A stretch of DNA of 64,000 nucleotides from Roseicitreum antarcticum (GTDB lineage: Bacteria > Pseudomonadota > Alphaproteobacteria > Rhodobacterales > Rhodobacteraceae), in contig NZ_CP061498.1 of NCBI RefSeq assembly GCF_014681765.1, positions 310,001-374,000 on the forward strand, given 5' to 3'. Below the pieces are notes generated by a model. The model made no database searches. It saw only the letters and a list, made by a program, of their open reading frames with translations, and had not been told where the DNA came from. Shown one piece after another: positions 24,703 to 33,189 of this stretch. The translations under genes and the position numbers were made by a program. The number at the start of each line of letters is the position of its first letter. Within the stretch, counting starts at the first letter, position 1.

Positions 24703-25767
24703 ATGACCGACCGACCAGATGGAGCCAAAGGGCACAATGGCCTGAGCTATGCCGATGCGGGCGTCGACATCGACGCGGGCAACGCGCTGATCGACCGGAT
24801 CAAACCAGCGGCGAAGGCCACGCAACGGCCAGGCACCATGTCGGGGCTGGGGGGCTTTGGCGCGCTGTTTGACCTGAAGGCGGCGGGCTACGACGACCCG
24901 ATCCTTGTAGCTGCCACCGACGGGGTTGGCACCAAGCTGCGCATCGCCATCAATACCAATGAGGTGGATACCATCGGCATCGACCTTGTGGCGATGTGCG
25001 TCAACGATCTGGTGTGTCAGGGGGCAGAGCCTCTGTTCTTCCTCGATTATTTCGCTACCGGTAAGCTGGATTTGGATCAGGCAACACGCATCATCAACGG
25101 TATCGCCGCAGGCTGCGCGGCCTCGGGGTGTGCGCTGATTGGCGGCGAGACGGCGGAAATGCCCGGCATGTACCACGCGGGCGATTTCGATCTCGCGGGC
25201 TTTGCCGTGGGCGCGATGGAGCGGGGCCACGACCTGCCTGCCGGGGTAGGGGCGGGCGATGTGCTGCTGGGTCTGCGGTCCAACGGCGTACACTCCAACG
25301 GCTATTCATTGGTGCGCAAGGTGGTCGACGTCTCGGGGCTGGGGTGGGACGCACCCGCGCCGTTTGCCGATAACACGCTGGGTGCGGCGCTGCTGGCACC
25401 CACGCGGCTTTATGTGAAGCCCGCCCTTTCGGCGGTGCGCGCGGGCGGGGTGCATGCGTTGGCGCATATCACCGGTGGCGGGCTGACCGAGAACCTGCCA
25501 CGCGTGCTGCCCGACGATCTGGGCGCTGAGATTGATCTGACCGCCTGGACCCTGCCGCCGGTGTTTTGCTGGCTGCGCGATCAGGGCGGACTGGCGCAGG
25601 CCGAGATGCTGAAGACCTTCAACGCGGGCATCGGCATGGTGCTGGTGGTGGCGGCCGACCGGGCTGATGCCCTGACCGAATTGCTGGAAAATGCAGGCGA
25701 AGGGGTGCACAGGCTTGGCATTGTGACCCCTGGGGTGGGCGTGCGCTACAGCGGCACGCTTGCATGA
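24703..25767 (+). CDS. purM: Phosphoribosylformylglycinamidine cyclo-ligase (AIR synthetase)
   Basis: A 354-residue PurM with [84 protein letters not shown] and [13 protein letters not shown], the ATP-binding and active-site loops of the family. It closes the imidazole ring in purine synthesis. The ATG at 24703 follows AGGA and is the conserved start; the frame extends upstream without family similarity. It overlaps purN by ATGA. Confidence 0.97.
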   Translation: MTDRPDGAKGHNGLSYADAGVDIDAGNALIDRIKPAAKATQRPGTMSGLGGFGALFDLKAAGYDDPILVAATDGVGTKLRIAINTNEVDTIGIDLVAMCVNDLVCQGAEPLFFLDYFATGKLDLDQATRIINGIAAGCAASGCALIGGETAEMPGMYHAGDFDLAGFAVGAMERGHDLPAGVGAGDVLLGLRSNGVHSNGYSLVRKVVDVSGLGWDAPAPFADNTLGAALLAPTRLYVKPALSAVRAGGVHALAHITGGGLTENLPRVLPDDLGAEIDLTAWTLPPVFCWLRDQGGLAQAEMLKTFNAGIGMVLVVAADRADALTELLENAGEGVHRLGIVTPGVGVRYSGTLA

Positions 25768-26357
25768 CATTGCGGGTTGCGATCCTGATCTCGGGCGGGG
25801 GGTCGAACATGATGGCGCTGGCTGACAGCATGACCGGTGACCATCCCGCGCGGCCCTGTCTGGTGCTGTCGAACGACCCTGACGCGGGCGGGCTGACGCG
25901 CGCGCAGGCGATGGGCATTCCGGTGGCGGCGGTGGATCACCGCCCTTTTGGCCGCGACCGTGCCGCGTTTGAGGCCTTGATGCAGACACATCTGACCGAC
26001 GCCGGGGCCGACATTATCGCGCTGGCGGGTTTCATGCGCGTGCTGACGCCCAATTTCGTTGCGCGCCATGCCGGGCGGATGCTGAACATCCACCCGTCGC
26101 TTTTGCCGAAGTACAAGGGGTTGAACACCCATGCCCGGGCAATCGAAGCCGGGGATCATGAGGCCGGGTGCAGCGTGCATGAGGTGACGCCGGAACTCGA
26201 TGACGGTCCGATCTTGGGCCAGGCCCGCGTGCCGGTGCTGCCCGGCGACAGCGCGGAGACCCTCGCTGCCCGCGTGCTGCCTATGGAACACACGCTTTAT
26301 CCTCTGGTCTTGCGCCGCTTCGCGCAAGGCGACCGCAGCCCGGTGTTGCTGCCGTGA
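25764..26357 (+). CDS. purN: Phosphoribosylglycinamide formyltransferase
   Basis: A 197-residue PurN with [13 protein letters not shown] (phosphate loop), [13 protein letters not shown], the active-site stretch [16 protein letters not shown] with the catalytic asparagine and histidine, and [11 protein letters not shown] with the conserved aspartate. It transfers a formyl group from 10-formyl-THF to glycinamide ribonucleotide. Translational coupling to purM (ATGA) marks a two-gene operon. Confidence 0.97.
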   Translation: MTLRVAILISGGGSNMMALADSMTGDHPARPCLVLSNDPDAGGLTRAQAMGIPVAAVDHRPFGRDRAAFEALMQTHLTDAGADIIALAGFMRVLTPNFVARHAGRMLNIHPSLLPKYKGLNTHARAIEAGDHEAGCSVHEVTPELDDGPILGQARVPVLPGDSAETLAARVLPMEHTLYPLVLRRFAQGDRSPVLLP

Positions 26358-26830
26358 GCCGCTGTCCGTTGGGGTGTTGATACGGGGCCTGTGCTTGCGC
26401 GCCCGAGGCACGCCCATGCTGTCGGGGCGTCGCAGTTCTGGGACCCCGGACTGCGGGCGAACCTGCGAGCCCCGGGTCAGAGAGTCCCATACCCATAACC
26501 CAGCACTGCGACGCTAGGACCGCGATCTTATGACTAAGCACTCGACGTAGGCGCCGATTCTAGAGTCCCAACCTCACAAGTGCGCCTGACGGGGCCGCTC
26601 CCGGTTTGGGCGGTATTGTCCTGATGTGTCGCCAGGGCGCAGGTTGGCCGCATCACTACAGATGCGGTCGCGCCGGCTCTCGGCGGCAGCCCCGTTCACC
26701 GGACGTGACGCGCCAACAGCACCCGGCACGCCGGCCGTCCTGTCCCCCAAACCAGAAGTCGCTACCCCGCATGCATATTTTTCGCGCTTCCCCCTTGCCC
26801 ATCGGGTGAAGCGTCTTTAAACGGACAGGC
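26358..26830. other. 473-base gap with a 16-base-arm inverted repeat
   Basis: No gene is seen between purN and tRNA-Ser. GCGTCGCAGTTCTGGG at 26427-26442 pairs with CCCAGCACTGCGACGC at 26499-26514 in 15 of 16 positions, with smaller stems inside (GGGAC/GTCCC, GACCC/GGGTC). This could be a structured RNA, a REP/MITE-like relic or a processing site. There is no T-run directly after it. Confidence 0.55.
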
Positions 26831-26920
26831 GGAGATGTGGCCGAGTGGTCGAAGGCGCTCCCCTGCTAAGGGAGTAGGCCCGGAAGGGTCTCGTGGGTTC
26901 GAATCCCATCGTCTCCGCCA
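26831..26920 (+). tRNA. tRNA-Ser (GCU)
   Basis: A 90-nt class II tRNA: acceptor GGAGATG/CGTCTCC, anticodon loop CTGCTAA with anticodon GCT, a long variable arm, T-arm TGGGTTCGAATCCCA and encoded GCCA. It reads AGC/AGU serine codons. The DNA 3' of it is a patchwork of gene fragments, as is common at tRNA integration hot spots. Confidence 0.95.
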
Positions 26921-26999
26921 TTACCTACTGATACTAATGCGTTTTTAGGTCCGATGGGATTTACACTCATCGGGCCCCGTGTAGGAAAAGCGCTGGGAT

Positions 27000-27824
27000 A
27001 TGGTGCTGGCTTCTTGGGTGAATATGGGTCTTCGGCTTGAGGCCAAGGCCCACCCCCTGAAACCACGTGTCGCCTGCGGGGCTGAGGGGTTTGCGACCGT
27101 GGTGGCCAACTCTGATGAGGATGCAACGCTGCAACATCAGGTTATCATCTCGATGCTGGAGCATGGGGTGTCGGCCATCCTGATCTCGCCCAGCTACGGC
27201 GATACCAAGACAACCTTTGACGCCATTCGCCGCTCGCACACGCCCACGCTGCAAGTGCTGCGCACGGGCGACCGGCGGATCGAAGATTTTCCGTTCTATT
27301 CGATCGATTACACATCGGGCAGCATGTTGGCCGTGGACCACCTGCTCTCACAGGGTCTTCGTGACATTGCCTTTGTCGGGGGGGTAGAGGGCCGCCAGAT
27401 CACGATGGAGAGGATGAGCGGCTATCTGGCGGGAATGAAGCGTGCGGGGCTGGAGGCCCCAACTTTTTTTGGGCGAAACACCCGCGAATTTGGCCGCGAC
27501 ATTGGGCTCGAGATCGTGAAGACCCATCCGCACATCAAGGCTGCAATCTGCTTCAATGACATGGTCGCGCTGGGGATGATGTCAGCAATGGCCCGATCGG
27601 ACATCAAGGTCGGTCAGGACTTTTTCCTGATTGGCTTCGATGACATCCGCGAAAGTGCGCTCTTCTATCCGACGCTCAGTTCCGTGCACTGCGATATCGA
27701 AGGTTTCGGCCAGCGCAGCGCTCATTTATTGCTCTCTTGGCTGGCGTCGGGCGAACAGCCAGACGATCCTGGACGAGCGGGAGTCCATCTTGAAATCCGT
27801 CAGTCCAGCACCGTGCCTATTTAG
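27000..27824 (+). pseudogene. LacI/GalR-family regulator lacking its DNA-binding N-terminus
   Basis: From about residue 27 on the frame is a LacI-type periplasmic-binding-like effector domain (FATVVANSDEDATLQHQ, FYSIDYTSGSMLAVDHLL, IAFVGGVEGRQIT, CFNDMVALGMM, FLIGFDDIRESALFYP). The helix-turn-helix, hinge and first strand (about 75-80 residues) are absent, and the preceding residues have no similarity. It cannot bind DNA as LacI proteins do, so it is most likely a 5'-truncated remnant starting 80 bases after tRNA-Ser. The break near 27075 is a probable island junction. Confidence 0.78.
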
Positions 27825-27859
27825 GCGCTGATACTGCAATCCTTTGGAAGGTGATCATA

Positions 27860-28168
27860 ATGTTGAAGCACTGCGTCTTTGTGAACTTCAAACCCGGAAT
27901 TCCCCAAGATGACCGCCTTGCGGTTCTGGCTGGCTTCAAGGCAGTGGCCGACGACGTAGAGGGATTAGTCGATTACGCCTATGGACCAAACTTGGACTTT
28001 GAAAACAAATCGGCGGCATATGGCGAGGGGTTTATCGTGACCTTCACTGATCGCGCCGCGCATCTGCAATACGAAGCGCATCCAACCCACGTCCGCCTTG
28101 GCAAGCAACTGGTGAGCATGTGTCAGGGCGGCTACGACGGGATTATCGTTTTTGACCTAGAGTGTTGA
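27860..28168 (+). CDS. Dabb (stress-responsive A/B barrel) domain protein
   Basis: A 102-residue ferredoxin-like dimeric barrel protein: LKHCVFVNFKPGI at the start, LVDYAYGPNLDFENKS in the middle and GFIVTFTDRAAHLQYEAHPTHVRL at the end match PF07876. The ATG at 27860 follows GGAAGG at eight bases; GTG at 27851 is inside that site. Such proteins often sit with sugar-degradation genes, and the adjacent LacI remnant may once have belonged to the same catabolic locus. Confidence 0.85.
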   Translation: MLKHCVFVNFKPGIPQDDRLAVLAGFKAVADDVEGLVDYAYGPNLDFENKSAAYGEGFIVTFTDRAAHLQYEAHPTHVRLGKQLVSMCQGGYDGIIVFDLEC

Positions 28169-28440
28169 ATGGTGTATTGGGTGGCGATTGATAGGGCAGG
28201 TGGCTCGTGTCCAGTATCGGGGTGTTTTGGCAATGCTATCGCGCTGCCGGGAGACCCAGCGACTAAGGTCTGAGAGCAGATCAATATGGGTGCAAGCATC
28301 TTCGCACCGCCCGCTACAGGCAGCCTTTGACAGTTTTCAGACGGCCTATGCAAGCGCCGTGAAAGGTGCGCTTTAGCGTGAGGTCGACTTCTGTCAGAAT
28401 AAACTGGCTTGAGATGGTCGCAAGGCAATCGCAGTTGGCC

Positions 28441-28842
28441 TCACGTTTGGGCGAAACGGTTGAGAACGCTGCGAAGGAAGTCGGTATCCCAGCCCGCGCG
28501 CTTCAGTTTGATCGAGAGTGAGCTCTTGGAGGTGTCGCGGCGAATAACGTCGAGGGCGCGGCGGCGTAGGAAGGCGATATGGCCGGGACCGTTATCCTTG
28601 CGGTTGCGCGCTGCGTCTTCGCGGTACGAGACGGCAAGCTGCCAGTGCAGAGCATTTTCGATTGCCCAGTGGGCGCGGACAGTTTCCAGCAGAACCTCTG
28701 GCGTCGACACCCAGGGCAGCGCGAAGAAGCGGGTTTCGGAGGTGAGGCGCCCATCGATCTCTCGGGTTCTTTCTGTCGTTTCACTGAATACCGCAGCAGG
28801 CCACGCTTTGCTTCTACGGCATGCTATCAAACCCGTTTCCAA
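28441..28842 (-). pseudogene. C-terminal remnant of an ISAs1-family transposase
   Basis: The last ~130 residues of an ISAs1/H-repeat DDE transposase are preserved: ERTREIDGRLTSETRFF, RAHWAIENALHWQLAVSYREDAARNRKDNGP with the third acidic catalytic residue region, then RRRALDVIRRDTSKSSLSIKLKRAGW. About 240 N-terminal residues, including the first two acidic residues, are missing; the fragment abuts the stop of the next gene four bases away. It is a dead insertion-sequence end marking a past deletion. Confidence 0.85.
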
Positions 28843-28845
28843 GTT

Positions 28846-30336
28846 CTAGCGATGGCCGACCCACCCCCGGTCGTCGGTGAAGGCGCGGCCCGGTGCGAGC
28901 TGGGCAGCCTCATACCCGCTTGGCAGCGCATCTAGCGGGGCGAGCGGCTCTAAAGAGGCCGCCAACACGATGTTCGCGCGTCCGCTCTGGCTGACCCGAC
29001 CCTCAGCTAATTCGACATACGGGTAGAGATCGACAAGGATAGCGTGGATCCCGCGCGCAAGGGGGCCATTTGGCGTATCGATCAGGTTCACGTAGACCGG
29101 ACCATCGACGATTGTCCTGAGGTGTTCATAGGTCTCGCGCGTGGCCAGGTGGGCCGGGACCGACCCGGAAGAAAACGCGTCCATGACGACCGCGTCGAAG
29201 CGGCGATCCGTCTGATTAAGAAAAACCCGTCCGTCTGCGTGGATGATGCCCAGCCGTCCTTCGCCCTCGGTGTCGCCGGCACTGTCGAGGCCCGCGTCAT
29301 AGCCTGTCTGTTCTATCATCGCGCCAGCCCAAGGCATGTGTTCCCGCACCACATCCGTGATCAGGGGGTCGATTTCGACTGCGACGGCTTGGGCCGAAGG
29401 CCGCTCTGTCAGCAACATGGTGAGCAGCGTGTAACCTCCGCCGCCGATGAACAACACCGAAGGTGCAGGCCCCAAATCGCGATCCATCCGGGCCCAGAGC
29501 CATTGCGTATATGGCAAAACCAGCCCTTGGGACATCTCGCCTTGTCCTTCTTTCTGGATGCTCCGCTCGGCTGCCTGCTGGGTGCGGTCGGAATAGAGCT
29601 GAACCGCGCTGCCCTGGCGCACGACATCTATGCAAGAAAGACCTGACTCATAGCGGCATACCGAACGTCCGGCCACGCTGGCCACCACAACGAGCGCCGC
29701 TGCGCCAATCAAGACCTTAGATCCGGACTCGGTTGAGCGGCCCTTGCCGCCGCTGCCGTGTGTTTTTTCCCGCACCAACGGGATACAGAGGAGCGCCGCG
29801 GCCCCGCACCCGGCAAAGGTTGCAGCCGAACCGAAGAGAGGCAGGGCAACGAAGCCTGCAAGGATCGCGCCGACGATCGCGCCGAGTGACCCCGCCGACA
29901 GCACGAGCCCGAGCGACGATCCCTCGCGTCCCGGTCGAGCCTCTACGGCCATTCTGGCGAGGAACGGCGAAGGCAGGGTGACGAGTACCGAGGCCGGAAA
30001 GAACGCAACGAAGACTGCCAGCAGCATCCCCGCCGTTTCCCGCGCGCCCAATGCGTAGATCAGCCCAAGCGCGGTAGGCGACAGCGCCATCAGGACCGCC
30101 GTTGCGATCAGTGCTGCGCGCACGGTGGCAATCGCCCCGCGGCGCTCCCTTTCGGCCACGAGCCCACCCAAGGCACTGCCAAGCGAGAAACCGGCCAGGA
30201 TGGTCGCGATGACAGCGGTCCAGGTCAGCAACGAGGTGCCGAAGAAAGGCGCAAGTACGCGACCCGCTGCGATCTCGTAAGTCAGCCCGACGGCGGAAAG
30301 AACGAGGATCAGGCTGATCGTGGTCCAGAACCGCAT
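28846..30336 (-). CDS. Membrane protein fused to spermidine-synthase-like domain
   Basis: A ~496-residue fusion. The first ~210 residues hold six or more transmembrane helices (LILVLSAVGLTYEIAAGRVLAPFFGTSL, GLILGAxG-like turns). Residues ~290-490 are a Rossmann spermidine-synthase-like fold with VLFIGGGGYTLLTMLL, VEIDPLI, IHADGRVFLNQTDRRFDAVVMDAFSSGSVPAHL. Such fused proteins rarely make spermidine and their substrate is unknown. The ATG at 30336 follows GGAGG four bases upstream; a longer frame to 30435 lacks a site. A dead IS end lies just downstream. Confidence 0.85.
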   Translation of the reverse strand: MRFWTTISLILVLSAVGLTYEIAAGRVLAPFFGTSLLTWTAVIATILAGFSLGSALGGLVAERERRGAIATVRAALIATAVLMALSPTALGLIYALGARETAGMLLAVFVAFFPASVLVTLPSPFLARMAVEARPGREGSSLGLVLSAGSLGAIVGAILAGFVALPLFGSAATFAGCGAAALLCIPLVREKTHGSGGKGRSTESGSKVLIGAAALVVVASVAGRSVCRYESGLSCIDVVRQGSAVQLYSDRTQQAAERSIQKEGQGEMSQGLVLPYTQWLWARMDRDLGPAPSVLFIGGGGYTLLTMLLTERPSAQAVAVEIDPLITDVVREHMPWAGAMIEQTGYDAGLDSAGDTEGEGRLGIIHADGRVFLNQTDRRFDAVVMDAFSSGSVPAHLATRETYEHLRTIVDGPVYVNLIDTPNGPLARGIHAILVDLYPYVELAEGRVSQSGRANIVLAASLEPLAPLDALPSGYEAAQLAPGRAFTDDRGWVGHR

Positions 30337-30800
30337 ATACCCTCCATGGCGTTCGTGTGGCAGCACGCGTTCTGCCTGACATGAATTTTTGGTCAATGCC
30401 ACGCCGAAAGGAAAGGTTTGATCCTGCAAGCGCAAGGCCGCCCCATGCGCGTTCTTGCTTCAGATCATGCAGGCCAGTGCAGGCAGGCTGTGGTGGTGGC
30501 ATCGTCTGGAAGCAAGATTTTAAGTAATATCAGAAGCATAGGTTGGGGTACCTTTAAAGCGCCAGCCTTCTTGCGTTTTACACCAACGGCAAATCAACAC
30601 TCACGCAACTGCCAAGAATTATTCGTGGATCCTCTCGGTGGCGGCAACACCGCGTCTCGCGCTGCACGATGATGTGGCCGAGACGCTGCAATTCCCGCAT
30701 GTTGTCCAGATCACGGCCTCGCAAAACGCCGCCACCGATGGGCCGAGCTTCTCGGCCTCTCGCTCATCCCCAGGGCAGCCTTCATGTCTGCCCGATCAGC
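30337..30800. other. 464-base gap upstream of the FtsH-like gene
   Basis: This stretch separates two divergent genes. The FtsH-like frame stays open upstream to 30669, but those 44 codons are arginine/proline-rich and do not look conserved. A different frame (about 30610-30810) reads LHDDVAETLQFPHVVQITASQ before stopping and might be a gene remnant. Promoters for both flanking genes should be here; I cannot assign them. Confidence 0.35.
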
Positions 30801-32519
30801 ATGCGTAAGGGGAGCTATCGCACGGTGGACGCCGAGCAGGTTGAGTACTTGGCAGACGGCACTGACCCGATCTTGTTTGCAGTTGGCCTAGATGATGATG
30901 ATCTACCCGAAGTCGTGCAGCAATTTCCGTACCAAGAACTGCGGCTCGAGTTTATTGATCGTGACATCCTGATCTGTGTGGCAGCGTTGAAGTACCCCGA
31001 CCTGGATCGAACAGCAATCGATGCGCTGTATGATGAGTTGCCGTCTGTGCAGGACCTTGCGCTTCTTTCTGTTGCGGCAATCGCTTTGTGTTTTCGAACC
31101 CACAAGATCGAGGATGCCCTTCAGGCTCTGCGTCGGCGCGTTGAAGCCGCGCTGGTCGTCGACGAGGAAGAAAAACCTCCTGCGCTGTCCGTGGTCCCAC
31201 TGGAAGAGATGGTCGGACTGGGCGCCGCAAAGCAGGCCGCTTTGGACATCGTTTCGGCCCTCCAAGACTGGAAGTCCAGCGCCATTGATTGGTCCGATGT
31301 TCCCAGAGGCCTTCTACTTGTTGGTCCCCCGGGGACGGGCAAAACTGAACTCGCCGGAGCTATTGCGGGGTCGTCTGGGATTCACCTGGTTGCGACGAGC
31401 TATAATGATTGGCAGCAGGCGGGTAGTCTGTCCCACTTTCTGACAGCCATGAAAAACAGTTTTGATGAAGCAACGCGGCTGAGCCCCGCCATTATTTTTA
31501 TTGATGAGCTGGACGCTTTCTTTTCGCGTCTGGAGTTTACTGGCACCGGCCGCAACGACTCATATGATGTCAAAGCGATCACGGCCTTGTTGGAGAAACT
31601 GGATGGTATGGCAGGCCGGGAGGGCGTCGTCGCCATGGGGGCTTGCAACAGCGTCGAGCAGCTTGATCCTGCAATCCGCCGATCCGGTCGCTTCGATGCC
31701 ATATTGAGGATCCCGATGCCGTCATTGCCCGATCTTGAACAGATCCTCGGGCAGCATCTCGGTACCAAAGCGGGCGGCATCGATTTGAGAGCCTGCGCTG
31801 CGGCCGCCTTGGCCAAGACAGGTGCGGACTGTGCAGCTGCGGTTCGCGCGGCAAACGTTGTCGCCCGTCGGGAGCGGCGCGCGGTAAGAACCGAAGATCT
31901 GCTGGAAGTGCTCGAGGGGGATCCTCCGAACTACACGCCTGAGGACTTGTTTCGACTTGCGGTTCACGAATGTGGTCACGCCATCGTTGGAACCGCCTTG
32001 GGCACCTACGCGGTCGGATTCGTCAGGATCGGAGCCAAAGGTGGGATCTGCAATATGACAAAACAAGACGAACTGATTACGCGAGGCGTGCTGCAACGTG
32101 CGATGATGGTTCATTTGTCCGGACGAGCTGCAGAACTGTTGATCTTCAATGAAGCGGCAGCAGGTTCGGGTGGAGGTAGCGAGAGTGACATTGCCCGGGC
32201 AACGGGCGCAGCGATCGATATGATCGCCTCACTGGGGTTGGGAGACAGCGGACCGGTCTGGTTCGGGGGGCTCGGGAGCAACAGGGCGTTCGAAAAAGCG
32301 ATGAATGGGCATCTTCCCGAAATCGTGGACCTGCTGAAAGATGCCGGCCACGCCGCTACTCAGGTCCTGGAAATAAACCGCAACATTCTGATCGCGATGG
32401 CAGAAGATCTGGTCGGAAGGCGCGTGCTGTACAGCGACGACCTGCGCAGACACCTCTCCAATGTTTCGTTTCCCGGCGTTGAGGACAAATGGGCGAAACC
32501 GAAACATCGCCTTCAGTAA
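30801..32519 (+). CDS. Soluble FtsH-like AAA+ ATPase/M41 metalloprotease
   Basis: A 572-residue protein with the FtsH core but no transmembrane segment. Residues 1-130 are an unrecognised acidic, helical domain. The AAA+ module has Walker A GPPGTGKT (175-182), Walker B IIFIDELDAFF (231-241) and the second region of homology with two arginines (RRSGRFD). The M41 domain has HECGH (389-393) and SESDIARAT with the third zinc-ligand aspartate. It should be an ATP-driven zinc protease acting in the cytoplasm on unknown targets, or an adaptor-guided regulator. The start is uncertain (no clear ribosome site). It lies in an accessory region upstream of a TniQ-like gene. Confidence 0.82.
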   Translation: MRKGSYRTVDAEQVEYLADGTDPILFAVGLDDDDLPEVVQQFPYQELRLEFIDRDILICVAALKYPDLDRTAIDALYDELPSVQDLALLSVAAIALCFRTHKIEDALQALRRRVEAALVVDEEEKPPALSVVPLEEMVGLGAAKQAALDIVSALQDWKSSAIDWSDVPRGLLLVGPPGTGKTELAGAIAGSSGIHLVATSYNDWQQAGSLSHFLTAMKNSFDEATRLSPAIIFIDELDAFFSRLEFTGTGRNDSYDVKAITALLEKLDGMAGREGVVAMGACNSVEQLDPAIRRSGRFDAILRIPMPSLPDLEQILGQHLGTKAGGIDLRACAAAALAKTGADCAAAVRAANVVARRERRAVRTEDLLEVLEGDPPNYTPEDLFRLAVHECGHAIVGTALGTYAVGFVRIGAKGGICNMTKQDELITRGVLQRAMMVHLSGRAAELLIFNEAAAGSGGGSESDIARATGAAIDMIASLGLGDSGPVWFGGLGSNRAFEKAMNGHLPEIVDLLKDAGHAATQVLEINRNILIAMAEDLVGRRVLYSDDLRRHLSNVSFPGVEDKWAKPKHRLQ

Positions 32520-32848
32520 TCCGACGGCGTTCCAAAAGCTTTGCCCGGATACCGACTCACGAAAGCCGAAATAGCGCGAAAGGAGCCGACCAAAATGAAC
32601 GATAGCAAACTGATGAGGCTGATCAACCGGCCGCCAGCTCGCTCTGTATGTCACGCTGCTGGTGAATATCCTGGGGCAAACAGGTCAACAATAGCATGGC
32701 TGGTCCATCGCAAGCTTTCGCAACCAGCCGTGCCCGCCAGGATAGATGTTATCCGGCCGACCAAGGTGTCCAGGTGTTACGCGTACTTTTGGGCGGGAAT
32801 TCGGGCTTCTTGCCCGACTGAATTGTTTTCAACCGGACCGGTGCTGCA
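32520..32848. other. 329-base gap, no gene seen
   Basis: Between the FtsH-like gene and the small ORF at 32849 no frame looks protein-like on either strand, and I see no obvious terminator or promoter. Confidence 0.4.
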
Positions 32849-33058
32849 GTGACAGGCCCGGAGCACGAAGCACCTCATGGGCCTGGCGCTGGTTTGGCTG
32901 TGCGGTTAACCCTGCACGGCCCTCACACGGTTCTGCGAAAGATATTGAGAGCCCTGCGAGTACGAATTGATCCGGGCCTGGACGCTCATGGACCATGTGT
33001 TGTCATCCCTGATGTAACGCCGACAGAGATGGCAACCATCGCGCAGATCATGGTATAG
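32849..33058 (+). CDS. Small hypothetical protein (69 residues)
   Basis: A GTG-started frame of 69 codons with a believable alpha/beta composition in its second part (LAVRLTLHGPHTVLRKILRAL, then CVVIPDVTPTEMATIAQIM). It lies between the FtsH-like and TniQ-like genes in the same direction. No family is recognised and no strong ribosome site is present. Confidence 0.4.
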   Translation: MTGPEHEAPHGPGAGLAVRLTLHGPHTVLRKILRALRVRIDPGLDAHGPCVVIPDVTPTEMATIAQIMV

Positions 33059-33189
33059 CTTCATGATCACTTGCTGCACCCACCATAGTGCCCCCGATAA
33101 GCACTGCGCAGGACCTCACCTTGCGCCCGACTGACTTCCGCGCAGGTGACGCTCGGTAGAAATGCAAAACAGAGACGGAGCGTCCCCGT

